In this document: one piece after another, positions 12,112-22,527 of the stretch | Layout: the number at the start of each line of letters is the position of its first letter | Position numbering within the stretch: the first letter of the stretch is position 1 | Assembly (NCBI GenBank): GCA_036245525.1 | Contig: BTPG01000007.1 | Span: forward strand, 164,127,894 to 164,191,893 | Direction of reading: 5' to 3' | DNA: 64,000 bases | From: Semisulcospira habei | Lineage: Eukaryota > Mollusca > Gastropoda > Semisulcospiridae | Program-made: the position numbers and the translations under genes | The notes under the pieces: model-generated | What the model saw: the letters and a program-made list of their open reading frames with translations, nothing else | What the model was told of the DNA's origin: nothing | The model's database searches: none

Positions 12112-15100
12112 TAACGTCTCCCGGAAACAGTACGATTTTCATTCTTCATTGGTAGTCTTTGCATGTCATACTTGCGTCACTGAATTGTTTGGAATCTAAA
12201 CGTGTACCTGTTTGTGGTCGTGTGTACAGAGGCAGGCGTGGTAAAGGTGCGGCGGCCCGTGGGTCCCTTCTGGCCACAAAGTGTGCATCATCAGCTGTTG
12301 TTGCTGGGGGCCGTGGCGTGGCACGGAGTGCAGACGTTACACACGGCAGACATGGAGACGCGACTCGTGGACATGGGACACGTCACCGACACACTGCACT
12401 CGGGTACGTCCACACGTCAGCAGTTCTTTCGTTGAAACAGAAAAAGAAGAAGAAGAAGAAGAAGAAAAAACAAACAAAAAACAAACAAAACAATTACAGA
12501 TCACCCTGTTAGTATTATGCGCTCCAGTATTTCGCGGTATCGCAGACGACACTTACCCGCCTAAGGTATTGCGCCTTCTGCATTCATATAACGTGTATCA
12601 TAAGTCTATTACTATGATACCGCCGTGAGATGGCCTGAGTCGCCCGCTTGGAGTTAAACCCAAATAACTAACTAACTCTATTTCTGTAATAGTACTGAAT
12701 AGCCTTATGCATATATAGAAGAACCCAACGGAGAAAGGAACATGCTTAGAAACGGTAGTTCCAAGACAATTTATTAAAAATTCGGTCAAACTACTCAAAC
12801 AAGTATGTCATCCAGTCGCTACTTAAGTAGCAACTTAATTGTATACTTGCTCGTTTGTCTGTTATGACAGGGTTTTGTAGCTGTCATTTCTAAGCGCGTT
12901 TCTTTCTCCGTTGGGTTCTTCTCTGCATTTTACACGCTTGGCAGTCACCCCTTTGTTCTGCTTTCATATAACGTGTGTTTATACAGAGCCTTCTTAATGC
13001 CAAGACAACGTGATCACGATCCAGCTGCAAGAGGCACAGATTCTTATGAGCCGCGAGCCTCTTGCAATCCACTATTTTTGTCGTTTTTTTTGTTGTTGTT
13101 GTTGCCATGGACAACAAATTATTTTGAATATTGAATGTTGACTCTGGCTATGCGCAGACCTGGAGCACGTGTTTGGGTGGCTGCAGCTGCTGAGTGTGGC
13201 GTTGTCACCACTTCCCGGCATCCTCATCGACAGACGACGTCCGCCCAGACTCGGTAACAATAGAAGATTACCGGAAATCAGAAGTAGGTCAATAGACGAC
13301 TTCTGGAAATCAGACGTAGGTCAGCATTGCACGCGTTATGACGAAAACAGTGGATTTAAAGCCCGGACAGACATGAGATTTCCATGTTTGGCCGGGGTTT
13401 TAAACCACTGTTTGCTTCCAAACACGTCCAATATTGACCTACTTCTGATTTCCACTGAAACAACGTCTTGAAGCATTTAAGGTTTAAGTCCCACAGTTTA
13501 GGAAATGTCCTTCAAAGACTGTTTTACTGTTCAGAAGACAGATCGACCATAGTTCCAGGATGGTGCTAGATTAGCTTGGCACCTGGAGGCGCCAAGCTAT
13601 TCCGGCACCACCCTTGAACTATCATGGCACGTCGATCCATATCTTCTTGTAGCGTGTCGGACCTGACAGTGTCAAACATGGGTCACGTTTTGTGGCCGGC
13701 GCAATCTGCATGCAGGGAGAGATAGGGAGACTGTGAAAGGTGTTCAATTCTGGAAAGATTGCATTGCATTTCTCCACGACAGACTAAAAGTGTTTCCGTA
13801 TAGCTACCGTCGACAGCAGTGCGGTAGGGGTCAGGCACAAAAAGAGTTGAGCGGCAGGAGGACTCGCTGAAAATGTTTCTTGTGTTTCAGTATCGCGGCG
13901 GGACAGGCGGAGTCGCATCTCTTTTTAAGTTGTTTAGAATTGTTTTTAAAAAAAATTATCGCATGCGGAATCTCGGCGAGAGATTATTATTGCTTAGTGG
14001 GACCAAACAGTTTTGTTGCGTCGCTGTCGCCTGCTTTTACGCCTTTGTTTTATATTCTCGATTTTTGTCGCTGTCACCACCGCTGTCGCGTCGCTATACG
14101 ATGTGAGCCCACAATAATCACGTGACCTTGCCTTTTCAGGTGTACCGCCGGGGACGCAGCAAATGCAGAACATCGTGCCGGCCATCTTGTTGACGTCAGT
14201 GCTGGGAATGCTGGAGCGCGTGCTGTCCATGTTCCGGGCCGTGTCTTGCCAGACGGTGTCCTTCCTCCTGCATAGTGCACACCGCGTGTTCCTGCTGACA
14301 ACCACCTTCTCCTTCATACTCCACGTGTATGGACATAGCGATACACGACACTTAGTGTCTCAATGAATAACCATGCCTAAGATTTTTGTAAGAGGCATAG
14401 ACTCTCATCAGCCCCTGCAGCTGCAGCTCTTGCCGTCCAAAACTGCTCGGATCCGGCATTGGTTTCAGTGGGTCGCCATCATCTATTAGGTGTCTGAGAG
14501 GGGAGGGGTATTTCATTTGCTTGGCGCACAGGGGGGGGCCACTTCTCAGTCTAGGCGGACCACTCACTTTTGATCCCATGCTCTTCTTTCTCGTACGCAG
14601 ATAACTTGTGTAAGGAGACCACCTGTCTAAGACGACACGTTTTTGATAGTCCCTTTGGTTGTGACGTTGTGACAATTCATTTGTTTTTCTACCTGTCAGG
14701 CACTTTCCCCAAGAGCACATTGGCAAGTACACGGGAGTGACCCTGGCGGGGGCGGCAGTATGCGCCGCCTTTCAGTTCCCCATCAGGATGTACCTTTACC
14801 ACTCTGGTACCCAGCCCAGACCTGTGAGTACAGTACCTCAGCACACTCGGCGGCCCTGCTTTGTGGGGCTGACCAGGAGCCCCTACACTGCCCGCAGACG
14901 TAGATTGTGTGTTTGAAATCAGTGTCACCTCAACGATTCCTTCCCTGTCGCTGGACGCATTTCCAATGCGCAAAAGGCTATCGGGCCGACGTCGGCCGCC
15001 GTTGGCCCGCGCACTGCCGTGCGCGGGCCAACGGCGGCAGACGTCGGCCCGGTGGCCTTTTGCGCACTGGGTATGTTGTTTGTGAAATCTTTGTTCCTTC

Positions 15101-15612
15101 AACGACTAAACGCCACAACCGTCCAAGGATCATGGATACACATTGGTCTCGGGCAGGAGGCGTAGATCTTGATGAGCGCGAGGTCATGAGGATCTATACT
15201 TCTTGCAGTTGGATCGTGTTCGTGTTTTCTCGGCAGCAAAGGGGTTAATCCCAGTGGGACTGACTGATGCACACATTTCGGTGGCACTGATATAGAAAAA
15301 GGTATTTTACATTGAAGAGATTGGGGCTGAGAGGGTGGGGTGGGTTTGGAGTGGGAGGTTGGATGCTTAACAGCTTCAAAAAAATAAACCAACGGGGAGG
15401 GGTGGGGGAGGAGGGTGGGGGGGGGGGGGGATCTCCGAAAACTCAAGCGTAAAAGTCAACAAAAAAATTGTCTGGAGAGTAATTAAAAAAATAGAAATAA
15501 AAAACACTTATGATTTTTATGTTTGTTCTCCAAAATTTTGTTTTCTCCGTAAATGTTGGTGGACCAGTGGATACTCTCCATCTCCCTCCTCCACCCACCC
15601 CCACCCCTTTTC

Positions 15613-15686
<74 letters not shown>

Positions 15687-16496
15687 ATTTTCAAACAGGT
15701 GTATTATTGTCTTACTATTAATTTCACGCGTGAATCAACTAAGCTGCTATGCCGCGTGTGCAGTCTGACGTGGTGCTGCTGGTGCTGTGCGCGCTGAGTG
15801 CCACTCACGCTGTCAACGTGTGGATATGCTGCCGGCGCCACCTCATCAGAAACTACCCTGACCGCCTGTCAGACCGCACGCCGCGATACGCGCCCACCTC
15901 GTCCGGACACGCACCACTAACCGTGCACATCGAGATGGACGATAGCAACCTGCGCCGGGAAACCGCCAACACCGGCACCGACACCACGCGCCCAGCGAAC
16001 ACTGCCGACGATGTTGAGCTACAGGTAGGCGTCCGTCGGGGGTGGGGGTTGATGATGTTGTTTACCTGGCCTACCCATTAACCCTTCCATTGCCGAGAAC
16101 AAATGAATGCCACCCAACTGCAGAGGTATAGAGGAATATTGTTTATGTGGGCGAAGACACAACATTCTTCTGAAGTCAAACGACGGGGAGAGGGTGGGGT
16201 GGGGTGTGTGTGTGTGTGTGGGGAGGAGGGGGTTCTGAGTAGAAATAAAAGTGGATGAAAAAATTTGCAAACATCAATCACGAAACACGTTAATCATGAA
16301 TCAAGATTTTAGGGAATAACCCCCTCCACACCCCCTCCCTCTGACATATTCGATTTGGCGATATTCAGTCTGAGGCTGACCACTGTGCCCTTGTTTCTGT
16401 ACTCTCTAGGCCCTCAACACCAATGGCGGAGTGCACGTAGTCATCACAGAGCCGTCAAACACAGAGGACAGAGAGGACGGAGACGCGGAAACCTGA
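7748..16496 (+). CDS. SLC43-like: SLC43-type major facilitator transporter, 10 coding exons
   Basis: A plasma-membrane MFS carrier. Known SLC43 members move large neutral amino acids or purine nucleobases; the substrate here is not known. Exons: 7748-8502, 8759-8805, 9665-9834, 11331-11535, 12230-12403, 13158-13253, 14140-14326, 14700-14823, 15764-16024 and 16410-16496. All use GT-AG and the phases join exactly, giving 2106 nt (701 residues). I chose ATG 7748 because the protein then opens MANVCEKRSAALLWTLLECV, the usual SLC43 N-terminus; CTGCAG at about 7720 may be a 5'UTR acceptor. Twelve hydrophobic spans are visible. The MFS loop motif PIGAFFDKYGTTRTR follows TM2. It is longer than the roughly 500-560 residues usual for the family because about 165 Ser/Thr/Pro-rich residues are inserted between TM1 and TM2. 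The exon 7 donor (GT|GTATGG at 14327) is the weakest junction. The final exon is a short acidic tail. Confidence 0.88.
8280..8357. repeat. Inverted repeat inside the transporter's coding exon 1
   Basis: CCCACGGGTCGGGCGGGTTG at 8280-8299 is matched perfectly by CAACCCGCCCGACCCGTGGG at 8338-8357. The match continues imperfectly inward to GGTCAC/GTGACC, leaving a loop of about 13 nt. It encodes part of the Ser/Thr/Pro-rich extracellular loop. Confidence 0.85.
8503..8700. repeat. Family H imperfect palindrome in intron 1
   Basis: The inner arms AAAGCACGGACAAACATG and CGTGTTTGTCCGTGCTTT (about 8580-8625) are flanked by weaker outer arms (CAGTAGAT/CCACTGTTTG; AGTAGTCAGTAGACG/CTACTTCTGATC). It begins directly at the exon 1 donor. 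A related copy is in intron 6. Confidence 0.6.
9010..9452 (+). mobile_element. 5'-truncated LINE 3' end in intron 2 (CR1/L2-like)
   Basis: The reading frame at 9015-9160 gives the familiar end of LINE polyproteins (SFGERSVSYQGSFLWNKLP, then SFRQSLKTHVHSPL and a stop). About 270 bp of 3'UTR follows, with GGCGCCTTAAAAATATACA and an (ATT)n tail at 9439-9452. Upstream (8890-9010) is a TTGTCTTGTC-rich simple repeat that resumes after the tail at 9455-9600, suggesting insertion into the simple repeat. Confidence 0.7.
10130..10900. repeat. Tandem-like repeat units of about 155-170 bp in intron 3
   Basis: Four to five diverged units recur. Each has 'ACTATTCACAACTT', 'CCCAAATTTGGTACAGAGA', 'TACCTAATGATAAGACC', 'GCATACTAATTTGGATGA' and 'AAAGGTCAAGGGTCACAAG'. 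Related pieces are dispersed at about 33595-33790, 48925-49320 (inverted) and 56295-56480. Function unknown. Confidence 0.75.
11190..11243. repeat. Small palindrome in intron 3 (family J)
   Basis: ACTTCTATTCAAATGAGA and its complement surround TACTTTAGCG. A second copy is at 19928-19982. It lies about 90 bp before transporter exon 4. Confidence 0.7.
11699..11917. mobile_element. Family D TTAA hairpin MITE in transporter intron 4
   Basis: Left TTAACCCCGTCATTGCC and right CGGCGGTGAAGGGGTTAA form terminal inverted repeats. The hairpin AAGAGGCATAGATCCTCATG / complement lies at 11808-11875. Confidence 0.75.
12018..12107. repeat. (GT)n microsatellite, about 45 units
   Basis: An uninterrupted GT run in transporter intron 4. 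ORFs across it are artefacts. Confidence 0.95.
13000..13071. repeat. Shortened family D hairpin in intron 5
   Basis: AACGTGATCACGATCCAGCT is followed by GCAAGAGGCACAGATTC and a short GAGCCTCTTGC arm. It looks like a family D element with an internal deletion. Confidence 0.5.
13270..13452. mobile_element. Family H palindromic element in intron 6
   Basis: The outer inverted repeats GGAAATCAGAAGTAGGTCAA and the complement ending TGATTTCC bound an inner hairpin (ACAGTGGATTTAAAGCCCGG / TTTTAAACCACTGT). It starts 16 bp after the exon 6 donor. It is related to the intron 1 copy at 8503. Confidence 0.65.
13538..13665. mobile_element. ABC-core hairpin element in intron 6
   Basis: ATCGACCATAGTTCCAGGAT and the complement around AGCTTGGCACCTGGAGGCGC form the shared hairpin. 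The arms here differ at several positions, so this is an older copy. Confidence 0.6.
13885..14102. repeat. TATAGCGACGCGAC-type dispersed repeat, copy 2
   Basis: It shares 'GCGGGACAGGCGGAGTCGCA', 'TTCTCGATTTTTGTCGCTGT' and a terminal GCGTCGCTATAC with the copies at 3185 and 18060. It ends about 38 bp before transporter exon 7. Confidence 0.5.
14963..15071. repeat. Family G GC-rich palindrome of about 108 bp, copy 1
   Basis: AATGCGCAAAAGGC and the complement GCCTTTTGCGCACTGG flank long arms containing GGGCCGACGTCGGCCGCCG and TTGGCCCGCGCACTGCC. It lies in transporter intron 8. ORFs on both strands here come only from the palindrome. Confidence 0.75.
15075..15248. mobile_element. Family D element, left end diverged
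   Basis: The hairpin arms GGAGGCGTAGATCTTGATGA and its partner lead to the right end CGGCAGCAAAGGGGTTAA at 15231-15248. It abuts the GC-rich palindrome on its left. Confidence 0.6.
15616..15684. repeat. (GT)n microsatellite
   Basis: About 34 GT units in intron 8, about 80 bp before transporter exon 9, followed by a long stretch without an early AG. Confidence 0.95.
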
Positions 16497-16905
16497 CACA
16501 TGACACACCTACACGCACGAATACCTGACTGCTCGTGACACACTGACACGCATGCCGGATTCGTGACCCACACGTACCAAAGTTGTGACACACACACCCT
16601 GATTTGGACTGAATTCGCATTGCGGAAATTCTTCGATGGTAAACATTACGGCAAAAGCTACGATTCGCTGTTTGTGGTGTCGGCTTTGCGGCGCCTGGCG
16701 GCCGAACTTATCGGCGTAAATGCGCCCATGGCCAGGTCCTCTTTGATCTCAAAGACTTGTGTGACTTCCCTTGTGAGCCTGCGTTGAGGCGGCTTCGACT
16801 TTGATTTCACGGTTGTTCTCTGTTGCAGAGACAGTCTGGCAGCAAAGAACTTATAGAGCCGAATCCGGGCTAAGACCCTCAATGTGACAGCCGGATCCCG
16901 ATGAG
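16497..16905 (+). other. Likely 3'UTR and flank of the transporter gene
   Basis: This lies directly after the stop. It is rich in ACACACC/CACACTGACACGC-like sequence and has no further coding potential. I see no clear AATAAA near the stop; the poly-A site is not located. Confidence 0.3.
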
Positions 16906-16910
16906 TTCTA

Positions 16911-16976
16911 GCAAGAGACATAGATTCACATGAGCCCCTGCGACAGCAGGGGCTCATGTGAATCTATGTCTCTTGC
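16911..16976. repeat. Family D hairpin core, near perfect
   Basis: GCAAGAGACATAGATTCACA and its exact complement surround CCCCTGCGACAGCAGGGG. Both arms carry the same departures from the family (ATTCACATG instead of ATCCTCATG). Confidence 0.75.
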
Positions 16977-17074
16977 ACATGCATGGGATGATCGCCGCAT
17001 GCTGCTTTTGACCAAGTACCGCCCGTGTGAAGAGGTGATCGATCACGCAGCGACAATCACATGATGTGTGGTCT

Positions 17075-17417
17075 TTTGCATGTGTAAGAGACCGGACTGA
17101 ACAAATTAAAGCTACGGTTTCATGTGAACGAATCCGATACCAATACGATCCGAACAAGACTACAGTGATGCAATTTTTCCTAAAATCATTGCGTCATTTT
17201 CGTTCGAAGTTGGACGCGAATTCGTTTCCACATCGGGCATATGGAAACACACAAACATAAAAACCTTTCTGTTTCGGACTCGTTTCGGATTCGTATCGAA
17301 TTCAAGTCGGATTCGTGTTTATGGAAAACTTTCGCCGTTGGTAGCGCTTTTTTTGTGTGGCGATCATTCCTGCAGGAATCATCGCGACAAAAACCGCTAC
17401 TGACAACCAAAGGGTTA
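17075..17417. repeat. Inverted-repeat element followed by half of a family E hairpin
   Basis: GTGAACGAATCCGATACCAA near 17125 is echoed in inverted form by CGGATTCGTATCGAATTC near 17285, about 160 bp apart. From 17335 a family E element reads GTTGGTAGCGC ... GATCATTCCTGCAGGAATCA ... CCAAAGGGTTAA, ending at 17417. 17420-18060 contains no gene that I can see. Confidence 0.55.
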
Positions 17418-18059
17418 AGTTTTGGCTTGCATCACCGACACCATACGTTTCAGTGGCAGATCTTAAATTCCCGGCGCTAAACGTTACGGACTGTTGATGA
17501 ACCGCGTCTGGGTCTGTCCATCGTGCATGTTTGTGACTGCAGAGACATCGGAGTCGCCGAAAATCGCCAGATGACCATGACAAGCGTGGTGGAGGCAGAC
17601 TTTGCCTTGATTGCTCGTGTTGGTGCCTGGACATACTGTGGTGCATTGTTCACGTGTTGCATCCCAACAATTCCATGCCCCAAGCTTCGGTAAATTATCG
17701 TTCGGGTCTCTAAGATCTGAAAACTGGATTGGTCTTGACTGTTTACCGTTTTAGAACTGAATGCGTTAAAAATTCAGTAGGCCAACCATTTTTATTCCCA
17801 CAAGGAGGAATACTTTCAGCTGTTTAACGAACCACCTTATCAGAGAGCTTAAAGCTTAAAGACATTTGCAAGCAGACAATAGAAATTTTGGCGAAGATTT
17901 TGCTAGGTTGGGGTGTAACAGGTTCTGCTGCGCGGAAAAATGGCACATGCTTGTACACTTATAAGTATGTGATTTTTTTTTGTGCTGGTGGGTATACATT
18001 AAATTATTGTATTTATGAACTTGACGACAAGCACCGTGTTGGAAAACTTGTTAGGGAAA

Positions 18060-18440
18060 GGTGTGTTTCCATGTAGAAACGCGATATCTGCACGAAAGCG
18101 GGGGCGACAGCGACAAAAATCGAGAACGTAGAAATATAGAATGAGTGTTTCCATATGCGTGACGGACGCGACAACAGCGTGAAAGCGGAGTGGTAGGCGA
18201 TAGCGACTCGACAGTTTTGTCACCCAATGGAGCGATAAAACAGTGATTCCACAGTTAAAGGGAGCGTGGCTTTCGGCATGCGACTTTTTTTTCCCAAAAC
18301 ATTTTGAAGCAAATTTAATAGAGGCGCGATTCCGCCTGTCGCGCCACTATATGGAAAACATACGAAGCTTTTTCGACCTGTCTCTCAGCTACTTTTTTGT
18401 CGTGCCTACCGCACCGCTGTCTTTTCGCTATATGGAAACA
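18060..18440. repeat. TATAGCGACGCGAC-type dispersed repeat, copy 3
   Basis: Contains GTGTTTCCAT near both ends, CGACAGCGACAAAAATCGAG and TCGCGCCACTATATGGAAA. It looks like two nested or tandem copies of the repeat at 3185. Confidence 0.45.
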
Positions 18441-18514
18441 CAGCTTAAGAGGGTGTTTGTTGAAATCCAAATCAAAAGCGCCCCCCCCCCCACCCCCTCC
18501 CCCCCCACCCCCAT

Positions 18515-18581
18515 GCACACAGGTTGTCTCCCTTGATTCGCTACCGCTGTAGCGGTAGCGAATCAAGGGAGACAGCCAGTG
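18515..18581. repeat. Family F palindrome, copy 4
   Basis: ACAGGTTGTCTCCCTTGATT and its complement meet at ACCGCTGTAGCGGT. Both arms have CTTGATTCG where copies 1 and 2 mostly have CTCGATTCG. Confidence 0.75.
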
Positions 18582-18894
18582 AGGGTAGACTGTCCAGTGC
18601 ATCGCTATCAAATGAAAAAGGACCATGCTTCTGTAAACAAGGACAAAATAGTGAGAGAACATTTTTTCCCCGAAGCGTGTTTCTGTATTTGCTGGGATTA
18701 CTTCCTTGGGGTGTTTGTTGACTGACCCTTACTGCCGGCATTATCGTCGTATTGTGTCTGCGCTCGGTAAATTGTTTTGTTTCATTTCACCCGTAAGTAT
18801 ACATGTAACACTTTGCCGTGTATCAAAATAATGTGGACACATTTATGACGTATTGTTCTGTTGTTTCGCTTTGTGTGTTTTATTTTGAAGTATA

Positions 18895-18985
18895 CTGACG
18901 AGCAAAAGAAATGCGACATTTCTGGAATCATCGGTAGTGTCTCCGATGATTCCAAATTATTATGTCGCATTTTTTTCGCGCGTCA
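18895..18985. repeat. Imperfect palindrome 'GCGACATTTCTGGAATCATCGG'
   Basis: GAGCAAAAGAAATGCGACAT and the arm ending TATGTCGCATTTTTTTCGCG surround GGAATCATCGG...CCGATGATTCC. A fragment recurs at about 26288-26330 (GAGCAAAAGAAATACGACAT). A repeat of 'CGCGCGTCAATATGCTACTG' follows at 18977 and 19109. Confidence 0.6.
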
Positions 18986-19194
18986 ATATGCTACTGCGGT
19001 ATCAGCGCTGGTTGGTTAGTTCGGGTTTAACGTCCACAGCACCTAGGTGATCATGGACGGCCCTGACGGGCGGGTTATGGGGGACAGGGAAATCTATCGC
19101 ATTTATTTCGCGCGTCAATATGCTACTGGTATCAGCGCTGAGTTGGTTTGAACATTAAAATAATGTGAACATCAGTGTACATAGTGTTGACTTG

Positions 19195-19402
19195 TGTGTG
19201 GAGTGGGACTGTAGCCCCTGGGACTTGAGTGAGCTCACCTGCTGTTTAGGTCCCCTTTTTTTCTGCAGTTTATAATTATATTTCTGTCTGCCCTTGATCC
19301 ATTCACCTGTATCCCCTCTACTGTTTGCGTTGACTTTTCTTTCACAAGCAGCGCAGGCACATCCTGCGAAAAGTCTTGCTGGCGTCGGGACGTTAAACCC
19401 AT
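19195..19402 (+). mobile_element. Short retroposon (SINE-like), copy 1
   Basis: It shares with 38478-38835 and 55159-55546 the run CTGTCTGCCCTTGATCCATT, the motif AAGCAGCGCAGGCACATCCT and the end GTCGGGACGTTAAA. No coding sequence. The head is the most diverged part. Confidence 0.5.
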
Positions 19403-19613
19403 TAAACCTTTAGCCCCAAGGACCCATTTCTCAAATTTTGGAGGTGTTGCCTAACGACTATGTACCTGTTGTAGGAGATGGATTGATCATGATAATTAAA
19501 GGGTCGTGCCTGATGAGCTTGGCGCCTTCAGGCGCCAAGCTCATCTGGCACTACCCTTGAATTATCATGATCAATCTATCTCCGTCTGCAGGGTCCCGCG
19601 GCTAAAGGGTTAA
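19402..19613. mobile_element. Family B TTAA hairpin MITE
   Basis: TTAAACCTTTAGCCCCAAGG opens it and GGCTAAAGGGTTAA closes it. The hairpin arms GATTGATCATGATAATTAAA / complement enclose AGCTTGGCGCCTTCAGGCGC. It shares its right TTAA with the next element. Confidence 0.8.
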
Positions 19614-19827
19614 ACCCAAAGGCCGCTTTTCCTAAAGTTTGGTGTCACCTAACGACTATGTACCAATTGTAGTAGATACCCCCAACGAGGAGACGGATCT
19701 ACCGTGGTAATTGAAAGTTAGTGCCAGATTAGCTTGCGCCTGATGGCGCCAAGCTAAGTTAGCACTACCCTACAATTATCATGGTCGGTCCGTCTCTGGT
19801 GTAGTGCATCTGGGCTAAACAGATTAA
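19610..19827. mobile_element. Second family B element, head-to-tail with the first
   Basis: TTAAACCCAAAGGCCGC opens it and GGGCTAAACAGATTAA closes it. The hairpin arms are more diverged (TAGTGCCAGATTAGCTTGCG). The TTAA at 19610-19613 belongs to both copies. Confidence 0.7.
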
Positions 19828-20379
19828 GCATTGTACAACCAACCAACCAAACGGCATATAGAGATGACAGACACCCGCATCTTTTGGGCGAGTACTTCCC
19901 AGTAGACCCACTCAAGGAGCACACTACAATTTCACTTCTATTCCAGTGAGATGCCAAGCGCCTCATTTGAATAGAAGTGTACCCATTTTCTTTCTTTGAT
20001 CCACCATATTGAGTTCATGGGTAGTGCTAGATTAGCTTGGCGCCTTTGCAGGCGAAGCTCAAGCGTAGTAATCTCTTGCTGTAAGTTTGCAAGGTTGCGT
20101 ATGTTTAAATTGGGCCTTTCGTAGCGCTAAGCTAATTAAGTATAATTGCACACAGTAATTTGGCTATAGAAAATTGCCATTTGACCCAGCTATTCTTGCT
20201 GTGATGTCCGAAGTTTGCCATACGTGAAGTACTTTACATGGAAATACTGTTATTTCCGCCTTTTGCTATACCCGACCTTAGTTCTATGACAAGCCAAGTA
20301 GACAGTATATTACACTTAAATGACGGTTGACTCGCCTCATCTGCTGTCAGTGTCAATTATCCAGCGTTCATTGACTTAA

Positions 20380-20471
20380 TTAACTCTTTGGCTGTCGGTA
20401 GCGCTTTCTGTCGAGGTGATTCCTGCCGGAATCACCTCGACAGAAAGCACTACCGACAGCCAAAGGGTTGA
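20380..20471. mobile_element. Family E TTAA hairpin (92 bp, near perfect)
   Basis: TTAACTCTTTGGCTGTCGG opens and CCGACAGCCAAAGGGTTGA closes. The whole element is one hairpin around GATTCCTGCCGGAATC with one mismatch in about 38 pairs. Confidence 0.85.
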
Positions 20472-20589
20472 ATTGGGCATCGCCTGTATTTGTTTCCTGG
20501 TTGTTTCCTGTTGACACTCGTGACTAGTTCAAAGGTCGTGCCGGCTCAAACAGAGGCGTATCCGTGGCCTCTCGGGGCGAGGGGTTGTG

Positions 20590-20656
<67 letters not shown>
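20590..20656. repeat. (GT)n microsatellite
   Basis: About 33 GT units, followed by G-rich sequence to 20760. 20770-21270 holds nothing I recognise. Confidence 0.95.
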
Positions 20657-20658
<2 letters not shown>

Positions 20659-21274
20659 AGGGCAGGGGGGGGGGCAATTGTTTTGTGTGTAGCAGTTTAC
20701 GTGAGAAAGTAACTGGGGTGGGGGTGGGAGGAGGGTGGGGGGGGGGGGGGTGGAGGAGGGGGACAGTGCTATCTAGAAACACGAAAATATCAACCGACTG
20801 GAGGGTGGAAAATCCAGACCAAAGTGGTGAGTGCCAAGCGTGTAAAATGCAAGGAAAATACCAGCGTAAAAAGAAAAGAAAACGCGCTCAGAAAAGATAA
20901 GTGTGTTATACTTGTCTTGTTCTAGCCTGTTTCTTTCTTCGTTGGGATTTTCTTTGACACGGTGGTAAGTGAGGAGTGAGGGCTGGGTATGGGACCTAGC
21001 CTGACAAAGCAGCCCCCACCCCACCCCCCCGGATTAGACTTGGATCCGCACATACAACCTGAAGCACGTCCCGTTTAAGACTTCCTGCAGAATAACAGTG
21101 CATGCGTATACTTTGCTGAGAACTCAGTGCGCATATGTTGTTCAGCAGACAGACGCACAAAGAAATACAGTACTCTGCCTTACAGTCAAATTTCGGTAAG
21201 TACTTCTGTGAATTTGGATCTTAAGGCCTAGATCAGCTGACCCTTTTTAAACTGAACATTTTTTACCAAGCTAA

Positions 21275-21460
21275 TTAAACCCTAAGGCTGGATTTTTTCT
21301 TCAAATTTGTGTATTTTTAACAGATTAGGAGAGAGATCAACCATTTCAGTTCAATGGTGTGCTAGAATAGCTTGGCGCCTCTGGGCGCCAAGCTATTCTG
21401 GCACTACCCTCGAACTATCATAGCAAAATTCATTTCATGCATTAATGTGTCAAAATGAAA
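21275..21460. mobile_element. Family C-like hairpin element
   Basis: It begins TTAAACCCTAAGGCTGG. The hairpin GTGTGCTAGAATAGCTTGGC / complement lies at 21350-21425. The right end is not clear. Further small palindromes follow at 21667-21728 (GATTTAATCAACTGTATTC) and 22068-22115 (AAGACTGTAGGCCAGCTACA). Confidence 0.55.
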
Positions 21461-22205
21461 AAAAAAACGGCTTTGTATACGGAATCGATTTTTCTTCATA
21501 AAATTTATGAGAGAACAAAAAAATTACAAACTTGAATACACAGCTGTCTTGATTGACACATTACAAATAGTAGACGTTTGGTCTTTTCAATTATAATAGG
21601 ATTGCACGGATGACATATCATTTGTTAGTTGTTTTTTGTTTTTTTTAAAGCAGCAACTAATGATTTAAGATTTAATCAACTGTATTCATCCTTTAAAAGA
21701 ACGAATACAGTTTATTAAATCTTGAATCAATGACATTGCTGATTCAAAGGTAGCATGCTCTAGAAGAGATGTTGTTGGTGTTGTTGTTGTCGGCATTTGT
21801 GATGCGCTAAAACGAATATTGTTGTCTAGAAGCACCTAACACTTGAGCAATATGATTGTAAGGGGTTGTAAGATTGTAGTGTAACCTTTAGACCTAGATC
21901 AAGCACGCTTGATCGATGTAGATAAAATATCCAGAAGTTACACCACAGCATGTTGAAGCCTTTTCTTCATGATACACTACTCGTAAACGTTATAAGGACC
22001 GTTCTTCAAATGGTGATGATTTCAAATAATAGCAACTCTGTCAAATTTTAAAATTTCGTCTTGAAATTGTTGGACAAGACTGTAGGCCAGCTACAGGCCT
22101 ACAGTCTTGTAAAAAAATTCCACGACAAAATTTTAACATTTGAAAAAAGTTGCGCTTTTTTTAAATCATGGCCGGTTTTTTAAATATTTTTTTAAATGAT
22201 GTTCT

Positions 22206-22419
22206 TTAACTCATTCTACCCCAGACGCACCACAGCAAGATAAGGATCGACCATGATAGTTCAAGGGTGATGACAGAATAGCTTGGCGCCTATGGGCGCC
22301 AAGCTATTCTGGCATCACCCTTGAACTATCATGGTCGATCTGTGTCCTGCACTGAAATGTAGTCTTCAGAGGACAATGGCAAAAGTTAAGGATTTCGGTG
22401 TTGGGGTAGAATGAGTTAA
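22206..22419. mobile_element. Family A TTAA hairpin MITE, intact
   Basis: TTAACTCATTCTACCCCAGA and GTTGGGGTAGAATGAGTTAA are 18-bp terminal inverted repeats. The hairpin GATCGACCATGATAGTTCAA / complement is in the centre. Close copies are at 24733, 32312 and 57765. It ends about 110 bp upstream of the peptide gene's ATG. Confidence 0.85.
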
Positions 22420-22527
22420 CTGACTGAGTAATATATATACATTTCTGGTATATTCTAATGAATTCAGATTTGCGAGCACCTCTCAAATTGCACAGACTGT
22501 TTGCAACTGACGTTGATTACGTAAGCA

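Noticed and set aside
14689..15248. Arginine-rich ORFs on both strands
   Set aside because: They are produced by the GC-rich family G palindrome.
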